From the NCBI GenBank assembly GCA_036260665.1, contig DATAMF010000227.1, positions 1 through 5,917 on the forward strand: a DNA stretch of 5,917 nt. Reading direction: 5' to 3'. Shown in pieces: positions 1-4,499 of the stretch (position 1 is the first letter of the stretch; the number at the start of each line of letters is the position of its first letter). The DNA comes from DATAMF01 sp036260665 (GTDB lineage Bacteria; Chloroflexota; Anaerolineae; Aggregatilineales; Aggregatilineaceae). The translations under genes were made by a program, and so were the position numbers. Under the pieces are notes generated by a model. That model was not told the origin of the DNA and did no database searches. It saw only the letters and a program-made list of their open reading frames with translations.

Positions 1-1680
1 ACCTATCTCGTCCTGATGACCGAAGATGGTACACGGCTGGCCGAAAACGACGACGCCGACGACATCACCACCAATTCGATGATCACGTTCTCCCTGCCCC
101 ACGATGGAACCTATACCATCGTCGCGACGCGCTTCCTGGAATCAGAAGGGTTTGCAGGCGGGAATTATACGTTGAGCGTGAGCGCGGGTGAAGCGGTTCC
201 GGTGGTTGAGACCACCGAAGAACCGCAGCAGGGCGGCGAATACACCCTGGTCTACAATGACGCCGGGGCAGGCACGATCAGCGATGAAAATTACGAGGAT
301 CGCTGGACATTCACCGGGGCACAAGGGGATCAGATCAGCATCATCATGTCGCGCAACGTCGATGAATTGGGCGGCCTGGACGGATACCTGATCCTCGAAG
401 GACCAGACGGCAGCAAGTTGGTTGAGGCCGATGATTCCGAGGGCAGTGTCATGCCCGCCATTGAAAACTACGAGCTTCCGGCGGACGGCATCTATACCAT
501 TGTGGCGACGCGGTTTGGCTTCGAAAACGGTTTTTCGACAGGCGAGTATTCCCTATCATTGAGCAGTGGTGAGCCACCAGCCACCACCGAACCGCCGACC
601 ACCGCCGCGACACCAGAAAACTCCCAGCCGATCACCTATAACAGCGCGGTGAGCGGCACCATCTCCGCTGAAAATTTCGAGGACTGGTATACCTTCGAGG
701 GTTCGGCGGGTGATGGGCTGACGATCCACATGAATGCCTCCTCCGGCGATTTGGACACCTATCTGAGTCTGACGGATGGCAATGGAGTTGATCTGGCAAG
801 CAATGACGACTCGGAAAACGCGGGTGAATCGCTGATCGAGAATTTCGAACTGCCCGCCGACGGCACCTACCTGATCCGCGCCACCCGCTACGGCTATGCG
901 AATGGCCCTTCCAGCGGCGATTACACGCTGATCATCGAAACCGATGCGGAAGCCGTCACCCCTCCGGTGAGCACAGGTGGAACGGCGAATGAACTCACGC
1001 CCGGTGTGCCGGTTTCCGGCAGTTTAGACCCCGAACACACGGCAGCCAGCTACACCTTCAGCGGCAGCGCCGGCGAAATCGTCACCATTGGAGCTTATTC
1101 GGTGATGGGTAACGGCAGTTTACTGTTGTCTCTCAAAGGACCAGACGGTGTGGAAATTGCCACGAATCCGGTGGGGAATGATCCTTACCGCTCGTACATT
1201 TTCAACATGCCCTTAGCTGCTGACGGCACCTATGTCATCGATATGCAGCTCCAGGATTCAACCACCGCATCGGATTACAAGCTGATCGTGGTTAAACATA
1301 ACCCGGTTGAACTTTCGGGCGGATCGTTTACACCAACACCCGGTGTTGAAATTGAGGTGGTGCTGATCTGGGCGACCAGCGCCGATCTCGATCTCCAAAT
1401 TACCGGGCCGGATGAGCTGTCGCGCGCGACCACTATCGAAACGGCCAATGATCTATGCCAACAGATCGTATCAGTGCCTATCGAGCGCTACACCTGGCAG
1501 GAAGGCAGACCCGGCAGCTATCAGATCCATGTGACTTATAACTTCAACTGCACGGGCGGTCCGTCCTCGGTAGCCTTCATGCTGGCGGTGGTGGATCGCG
1601 GCCAAGTCGTGGCGCTGTTCAGCGGCACCCTAGCGCAAGAGGGCGACACCTATAGCACGCAGTTAAACTTCCGCGACTAA
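1..1680 (+). CDS. PPC-repeat protein with C-terminal DUF2135/YfaP-like domain, 5' partial
   Basis: The reading frame is open from the first base, so the start and any signal peptide lie to the left; 559 residues are visible. It contains repeated beta-rich modules of the PPC (bacterial pre-peptidase C-terminal) type: half a module at residues 1-63, full modules at about 79-190 and 209-315, and a more divergent one at about 329-433. Each ends in a motif like ADGTYxIxATR followed by GxYxLxxxxG. Acidic turns such as NDDSEN could bind calcium. Thr/Pro-rich linkers separate the modules. Residues about 437-559 form a different domain with a W-x4-DLDLxITGPD motif, resembling DUF2135/YfaP-like domains; two cysteines there (486 and 517) could form a disulfide. 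Such proteins are normally exported and act at the cell surface or outside, in adhesion or as appendages of enzymes. No catalytic domain is visible in this part, so the activity is unknown. The family call is firm and the role is not. Confidence 0.85.
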   Translation, partial: TYLVLMTEDGTRLAENDDADDITTNSMITFSLPHDGTYTIVATRFLESEGFAGGNYTLSVSAGEAVPVVETTEEPQQGGEYTLVYNDAGAGTISDENYEDRWTFTGAQGDQISIIMSRNVDELGGLDGYLILEGPDGSKLVEADDSEGSVMPAIENYELPADGIYTIVATRFGFENGFSTGEYSLSLSSGEPPATTEPPTTAATPENSQPITYNSAVSGTISAENFEDWYTFEGSAGDGLTIHMNASSGDLDTYLSLTDGNGVDLASNDDSENAGESLIENFELPADGTYLIRATRYGYANGPSSGDYTLIIETDAEAVTPPVSTGGTANELTPGVPVSGSLDPEHTAASYTFSGSAGEIVTIGAYSVMGNGSLLLSLKGPDGVEIATNPVGNDPYRSYIFNMPLAADGTYVIDMQLQDSTTASDYKLIVVKHNPVELSGGSFTPTPGVEIEVVLIWATSADLDLQITGPDELSRATTIETANDLCQQIVSVPIERYTWQEGRPGSYQIHVTYNFNCTGGPSSVAFMLAVVDRGQVVALFSGTLAQEGDTYSTQLNFRD

Positions 1681-1695
1681 TAGACCCCGCGCTAC

Positions 1696-1728
1696 AACAG
1701 GGCGAGTGCGAATATTCGCCCTGTTTTT
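1696..1728 (+). terminator. Rho-independent terminator after the PPC-repeat gene
   Basis: A perfect 10-bp stem, AACAGGGCGA (1696-1705) with TCGCCCTGTT (1716-1725), has a 10-nt loop and runs into a T tract ending at 1728. It begins 15 bases after the stop codon and separates this gene from the HNH gene. Confidence 0.9.
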
Positions 1729-1803
1729 CACCTGATACCAATTCTATTTAACCATCTTATAGCCGAATTTTTACCGAATTCACGTACGCTTGGAAGATGG
1801 GTG

Positions 1804-1831
1804 CTGCAAATTCTGTGAAATTTTGTATAAT
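1804..1831 (+). promoter_or_regulatory. Probable promoter of the HNH gene
   Basis: A perfect TATAAT -10 box lies at 1826-1831 in an AT-rich stretch. The best -35 at suitable spacing is CTGCAA (1804-1809, 16-bp spacer), a weak three-of-six match, so only the -10 is convincing. The predicted start of transcription is near 1838, giving a leader of about 50 nt. The region 1729-1888 holds no gene. Confidence 0.5.
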
Positions 1832-1888
1832 AGGATCGAAAGTCCGCCGACAGGGTGCCCGTCGTAAGCTGTCTAGGACAACATTGGT

Positions 1889-2422
1889 ATGGTTGAAGGG
1901 CATGTTCTGCTACTCAATGGAGGCACTTGGGAGCCGCTGACGGTCATCAGCATCCCACGTGCGATCAATCTTCTACTCGCTGGAAAAGCGGTGGTCGTGG
2001 AGCAAGCGGGGTATTTTCTGCGAACGGTCCGCGACAAATTCCCGGTGCCGTCGGTCATCGCGCTCCGCCAGTACATTAGTGTCCCGCGCCGTCACGCGCA
2101 TTGGAGCCGTCAGGGCGTTCTGGCTCGTGACAACTACACCTGCATTTACTGTGGGGCAAAACCCGGCAGCCTGGTCAAAAACAAACTCCTGACACGCCGC
2201 GATCTCACCGTGGATCACATCCTGCCCGTCTCACGCGGGGGGAAAAATACGTGGTCGAATACCGCCTGTGCCTGTTTTGCATGTAATCACCGCAAAGGCA
2301 ACCGCCTCCCCGGTGAAGCCGGACTCAAATTGTTGTGGGAGCCGAAAACACCGCGTACCAGTTATCTGGTGATTGAGTTGGGCAGCGGCCCGGCAACCTG
2401 GAAGCGGTATATCGAAATTTAA
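1889..2422 (+). CDS. HNH endonuclease family protein
   Basis: The 177-residue protein has a C-terminal HNH (beta-beta-alpha metal) nuclease domain. The first zinc knuckle is C85-x2-C88 in YTCIYCG. The core DH is D109-H110 in TVDHILPVSRGG, the middle Asn is N124, and the second knuckle is C129-x2-C132 followed by N133-H134-x-K136. All expected metal and catalytic residues are present, so the domain looks active. Residues 1-75 are a conserved extension (LLLNGGTWEPL, then AINLLLAGKAVVVE) that I recognise from short stand-alone HNH proteins of Chloroflexota, Cyanobacteria and Actinobacteria; its role is not established. The start ATG follows AGGA (1875-1878) at about 10 nt. The gene is monocistronic, between its own promoter and a terminator. 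No methyltransferase, intein or phage gene is adjacent, so a restriction, homing or packaging role is unsupported. It probably cuts or nicks nucleic acid; the substrate is unknown. Confidence 0.88.
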   Translation: MVEGHVLLLNGGTWEPLTVISIPRAINLLLAGKAVVVEQAGYFLRTVRDKFPVPSVIALRQYISVPRRHAHWSRQGVLARDNYTCIYCGAKPGSLVKNKLLTRRDLTVDHILPVSRGGKNTWSNTACACFACNHRKGNRLPGEAGLKLLWEPKTPRTSYLVIELGSGPATWKRYIEI

Positions 2423-2450
2423 CGGGGCGCTCCGGTAGTGCCCCGTTTTT
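2421..2450 (+). terminator. Rho-independent terminator of the HNH gene
   Basis: The stem AACGGGGCGCT (2421-2431) pairs with AGTGCCCCGTT (2437-2447, one G-U pair) around a 5-nt loop and runs into TTTTT. The stem begins inside the TAA stop codon. On the opposite strand the hairpin is followed by TTAAATTT, so it may also stop transcripts of the convergent minus-strand gene. Confidence 0.88.
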
Positions 2451-2453
2451 GGG

Positions 2454-2480
2454 GTAGGGGCACTGCTTGTCCTCCCCTAC
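2454..2480. repeat. Imperfect palindrome GTAGGGG...CCCCTAC between convergent genes
   Basis: GTAGGGG (2454-2460) and CCCCTAC (2474-2480) form a 7-bp inverted repeat around a 13-nt centre, right behind the HNH terminator. On the minus strand it lies 31 bases beyond the stop of the NifX-like gene and may contribute to its 3' end. It resembles the dispersed palindromes starting GTAGGGGC that I recall from Chloroflexota and cyanobacterial intergenic regions, here degenerate. That family link is from memory. Confidence 0.45.
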
Positions 2481-2511
2481 GAAAAAGCTGCCTTACTTAC
2501 GCCGCAACGTA

Positions 2512-2910
2512 TTAGTGATAATGAATACGCTTGCTGTCGCTGGTGAGGTCGTTATTCAAGTACGCTTTTAAAACCTCATCAACGGTGGCTGGTTTGGTTA
2601 GATATACCTGAATCCCCATCTGGTTCGCATGCGCCATCGCGGGGCTGCCCATGCCGCCCACAATCATCACCTGACAATCGGCCAGCGGCGCAAATTTATC
2701 GGTATGATCGTGCTGATGGTGCGAGTGATCATGCTGGTGATCGTGCCCTGGTTCGTGATGATGCTCGTGCTCCTGCGATCCGCCGCGCTCCCGTACTTCG
2801 CGGCTCACTTCCTGCCCTTCTTCGACTGTCACGACAACGACCAACGGTGCGCTGCCAAAATGCGCACTGACTTGAGTTGGGGTTTCACACATAAAAGCGA
2901 TTTTGACCAT
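2512..2910 (-). CDS. NifX/NifB-type (dinitrogenase Fe-Mo cofactor domain) protein with His-rich loop
   Basis: This 132-residue protein matches the dinitrogenase iron-molybdenum cofactor biosynthesis fold (NifX, NafY, NifB C-terminal domain; Pfam PF02579). The N-terminal strand MVKIAFMCE is followed by VSAHFGSAP, the family's typical SxHFGxA signature (S15-A21). The C-terminal half has DCQVMIVGGMG (78-88) and a helix ending DEVLKAYL (111-118). Between them residues 48-69 hold twelve histidines among Asp, Glu and Gln, an obvious site for Ni, Zn, Co or Cu. Two more histidines end the protein. Small stand-alone members are common outside nitrogen fixers, and no nif gene is near, so a nitrogenase role is not implied. 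Metal handling or a metal-cluster carrier is more likely, in the cytoplasm, since no signal peptide is seen. The start at 2910 is chosen over upstream ATGs because the -35 box and ribosome site lie where a longer protein would begin. It is transcribed alone, divergently from the cytochrome gene. Confidence 0.85.
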   Translation of the reverse strand: MVKIAFMCETPTQVSAHFGSAPLVVVVTVEEGQEVSREVRERGGSQEHEHHHEPGHDHQHDHSHHQHDHTDKFAPLADCQVMIVGGMGSPAMAHANQMGIQVYLTKPATVDEVLKAYLNNDLTSDSKRIHYH

Positions 2911-2918
2911 TTTGTTTA

Positions 2919-2927
2919 CCATCCTTT
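2919..2927 (-). promoter_or_regulatory. Ribosome binding site fixing the NifX-like start
   Basis: Read on the minus strand, AAAGGATGG ends 8 nt before the ATG at 2910. The in-frame ATG at 2922 lies inside this element and so could not use it. The family's usual N-terminus (MxKIAF) also fits the 2910 start. Confidence 0.6.
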
Positions 2928-2936
2928 CAGCCCTAA

Positions 2937-2964
2937 AATATAACTCTTTGCGAATCATTTGCAA
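2937..2964 (-). promoter_or_regulatory. Promoter of the NifX-like gene
   Basis: On the minus strand, TTGCAA (-35, 2959-2964) is followed after 16 bp by TATATT (-10, 2937-2942, five of six). Transcription would begin near 2930, about 20 nt before the start codon, just long enough for the ribosome site. The -35 and spacer are covered by the palindrome at 2948-2964. Confidence 0.6.
2948..2964. promoter_or_regulatory. 17-bp near-perfect palindrome, candidate FUR-family operator
   Basis: TTGCGAATCATTTGCAA is symmetric around its central C at seven of eight base pairs (only the G/T pair at positions 5 and 13 fails). Its centre, AATCATT, is the AATNATT core shared by many Fur, Zur and PerR boxes in a 7-1-7 layout. 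The ends read TGCGA-N5-TTGCA, close to the tGCaa-N5-ttGCA box I recall for the Streptomyces nickel regulator Nur. It overlaps the -35 box and spacer of the NifX-like promoter, as expected for repression. The identity of the regulator is inference. Confidence 0.55.
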
Positions 2965-3058
2965 CGGTAATTTATTTCAATATTTATTGTTGGTTTAATT
3001 CTGCTGAGGGGGAAATACAACAGGCGCGCCCCCTTCGCCGCAATTTTACGCCTTGCAG

Positions 3059-3064
3059 TATAAT
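3059..3064 (+). promoter_or_regulatory. -10 box of the cytochrome c-mscL operon
   Basis: A perfect TATAAT sits 35 bases before the cytochrome start codon; transcription would begin near 3071. No good -35 is present at 3034-3042 (TTCGCCGCA), so an activator or another sigma factor may be involved. Just upstream, AGGGGG (3007-3012) and CCCCCT (3029-3034) form a 6-bp inverted repeat that spans the GGCGCGCC palindrome at 3023-3030; its significance is unknown. Confidence 0.5.
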
Positions 3065-3085
3065 CAACAGTGGACCCATCCAATC

Positions 3086-3092
3086 AGGAGAG
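3086..3092 (+). promoter_or_regulatory. Ribosome binding site fixing the cytochrome c start
   Basis: AGGAGAG lies 7 nt before the ATG at 3100. This rules for that start over the in-frame GTG at 3070, which has no such site and lies at the predicted transcription start. Confidence 0.8.
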
Positions 3093-3099
3093 AACATCG

Positions 3100-3900
3100 A
3101 TGATGAAACGTCTAGGCTCAGTCCTATTCGGTGTGCTGATCATCCTGGCGGCGCTGTGGCTTGTTCCCCTGGTCGCGGCACAAGGCGGTGAGGGCAACGA
3201 AGAAGGCGCAAGTGCCATCGAGGGTGCCGCGCTGTATGCCGAATTTTGCCAGATGTGTCATGGCCCCCAGGGCGAAGCCGTCGCCAGCGGCCCGGCTTTC
3301 AGTGTAGAAATCCAGTACAATCCCGATACGACGCGCGATCAGATCGCCAGCGGCGGCGACTCTCGTAAAGATGACGGCGTGGCGATGGCCCCCTATGCCC
3401 AGGCGCACGGCGGCATTTTGAGCGAGAATCAGATCGATGATGTGATGGCCTATATTGAAACCTGGGAAACCGGAAATACCCCTGAACTCCCCGAACCGAA
3501 TCTCCATGCGGGTGTAAGCGAAGTCCCGAACTATTTTGGTGATCCAGAAGCGGGCGCTGTCGTGTATGCCAAAAATTGTAATGGCTGTCATGGACGCGAG
3601 GGGAATGGTCGCGTACCGCCCTACTTTCCGCCATTCGAATTTAAGGAGGATGTGATCGCCCTCTTACGCACAGGCACCGACAGCCCCTACATGCCCGCGT
3701 TCGCGGAAAGCAGCGGCGGCCCCCTGGACGATCAGGAATTGCAAGACCTGGAAACCTACATGGCCTCCTGGCCGCCCGATGAAGAAAAACAAGATAAAGC
3801 GCCTGAAGGAGTGAGCACCCTGGTTATCATTATGGGGATCGCGTCGATTCTATTTGTCGGCGGTGCCTATTGGGCACGCCCCCATAGTCAATCGGCTTAA
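3100..3900 (+). CDS. Membrane-anchored diheme cytochrome c
   Basis: The 266-residue protein has two cytochrome c domains with covalent heme sites. The first is C50-x2-C53-H54 (CQMCH), with a likely Met axial ligand at M96 in GVAMAPYA. The second is C160-x2-C163-H164 (CNGCH), with M198 in SPYMPAF as likely ligand. Each domain is followed by the usual C-terminal helix (DDVMAYIETW at 113-122 and LQDLETYMASW at 214-224). The N-terminus (MMKRLG, then a hydrophobic stretch to about residue 27, VAAQG) is a signal peptide or uncleaved anchor. A second hydrophobic stretch at about 239-258 near the C-terminus (TLVIIMGIASILFVGGAYW) should hold the protein in the membrane with the hemes outside. Electron transfer outside the cytoplasmic membrane is the expected job; the redox partner is unknown. 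The mscL gene follows after 20 bases without a terminator, so the two are probably cotranscribed. Heme attachment needs a maturation system, of which ccmE downstream is one part. Confidence 0.9.
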   Translation: MMKRLGSVLFGVLIILAALWLVPLVAAQGGEGNEEGASAIEGAALYAEFCQMCHGPQGEAVASGPAFSVEIQYNPDTTRDQIASGGDSRKDDGVAMAPYAQAHGGILSENQIDDVMAYIETWETGNTPELPEPNLHAGVSEVPNYFGDPEAGAVVYAKNCNGCHGREGNGRVPPYFPPFEFKEDVIALLRTGTDSPYMPAFAESSGGPLDDQELQDLETYMASWPPDEEKQDKAPEGVSTLVIIMGIASILFVGGAYWARPHSQSA

Positions 3901-3920
3901 TTATAGAAGGAGGAATACCC

Positions 3921-4385
3921 ATGCGAAAGTTATTCAATGAGTTTAAAGAGTTTGCCATTAAAGGAAATGTGCTTGACTTAGCGATCGGTATCATCATCGG
4001 CGCGGCATTTACGACCGTCGTCGGGTCGCTGGTTAATGACATTTTGATGCCTCCGCTGGGCCGCTTGCTCGGCAACGTGGATTTTTCCGATCTGTTCATC
4101 AACCTGTCCGATGGGGATTATGACTCGCTGGCCCAGGCTAAAGACGCCGGAGCCGCCACGATCAACTATGGGCTGTTCATCAACAATGTGATCAACTTCT
4201 TGATCGTCGCATTTGTCGTCTTCATGCTGGTCAAGCAGATCAACCGCCTGAAGCGCGCGCCCGTCAAGGAAGAAGTGCCCAACACCAAAGAATGCCCCTA
4301 CTGCAAATCGTCCATCGCGCTGGCGGCGACCCGCTGCCCCCACTGCACCTCGCAGTTGGAAGCCGGACCGGGCGGTTCGAACTAA
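3921..4385 (+). CDS. mscL: Large-conductance mechanosensitive channel MscL with zinc-ribbon-like tail
   Basis: The 154-residue protein begins with the amphipathic MscL helix (FNEFKEFAIKGNVLDLAIG). TM1 runs over about 16-43, including the GIIIGAAFTTVVGSLVNDILMPP pore-lining region. A loop (44-81) containing NVDFSDLFI follows, then TM2 at about 84-106 (GLFINNVINFLIVAFVVFMLVK). MscL is a homopentameric inner-membrane valve that opens under membrane tension and releases solutes on osmotic downshock. Where the usual protein ends in a cytoplasmic helical bundle, this one continues after KRAPVKEE with C125-x2-C128 and C139-x2-C142 (CPYCKS and CPHCTS), a compact zinc-ribbon-like motif, then a Gly-rich end. 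I recall similar tails in other database MscL entries, so it is a recurring variant; its function is not known to me. A strong ribosome site, AGGAGG (3908-3913), lies 7 nt before the ATG. It follows the cytochrome gene by 20 bases. Confidence 0.95.
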   Translation: MRKLFNEFKEFAIKGNVLDLAIGIIIGAAFTTVVGSLVNDILMPPLGRLLGNVDFSDLFINLSDGDYDSLAQAKDAGAATINYGLFINNVINFLIVAFVVFMLVKQINRLKRAPVKEEVPNTKECPYCKSSIALAATRCPHCTSQLEAGPGGSN

Positions 4386-4393
4386 ACCTAGCA

Positions 4394-4430
4394 GGGGCAA
4401 TGGATGCATTGCCCCACCTCATTTTGTTTG
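4394..4430 (+). terminator. Probable terminator after mscL
   Basis: A perfect 8-bp stem, GGGGCAAT (4394-4401) with ATTGCCCC (4408-4415), encloses a 6-nt loop and is followed after five bases by ATTTTGTTT. The T tract is displaced and broken, so termination may be partial and some read-through into ccmE is possible. Confidence 0.6.
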
Positions 4431-4456
4431 AGTATTTTCTCAATAATTGCTACAAT
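4428..4456 (+). promoter_or_regulatory. Promoter of ccmE, extended -10 type
   Basis: TTGAGT (-35, 4428-4433) and TACAAT (-10, 4451-4456) are separated by exactly 17 bp, and TG at 4448-4449 adds an extended -10. Transcription would start near 4463, leaving a leader of about 37 nt. The -35 lies within the inverted repeat TTGAG-N6-CTCAA (4428-4443), which may be an operator. The T tract of the mscL terminator directly abuts this promoter. Confidence 0.65.
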
Positions 4457-4499
4457 CAGTATTGATTTACTACGATTAAAATAAATAAAGGGCGAACCA

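Noticed and set aside
1729..1800. Repeated CCGAATTT/CCGAATTC words upstream of the HNH gene
   Set aside because: The two words are too short and too AT-rich to separate from chance, and they do not sit at a promoter position.
1889..2422. Restriction enzyme, homing endonuclease or retron/CRISPR partner
   Set aside because: There is no methyltransferase, intein, intron, reverse transcriptase or repeat array beside it. Flanking genes are ordinary.
2512..2910. Part of a nitrogen-fixation cluster
   Set aside because: Only the domain type suggests it. There is no nifH, D, K, E, N or B nearby, and stand-alone proteins of this fold are common in non-fixing bacteria.
2629..2943. 104-codon open frame on the plus strand
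   Set aside because: It lies opposite the NifX-like gene. Its Met/Val/Leu-rich sequence is the reverse reading of the His-rich codons, and it has no family resemblance.
2911..2964. Longer N-terminus of the NifX-like protein starting at 2964 or 2922
   Set aside because: These codons overlap the -35 box, the -10 box and the ribosome site. The family N-terminus begins at the ATG at 2910.
3070..3099. GTG start ten codons upstream of the cytochrome c start
   Set aside because: It lies at the predicted transcription start and has no ribosome site. AGGAGAG is placed correctly for the ATG at 3100, which also gives a proper signal peptide.
3124..3634. Two minus-strand open frames of 155 and 111 codons
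   Set aside because: Both are antisense to the cytochrome c gene, which has clear heme motifs. They show no recognisable domains.
3830..4409. Minus-strand open frames of 90 and 143 codons
   Set aside because: They are shadows of mscL and the end of the cytochrome gene, with low-complexity sequence and no ribosome site that I could see.
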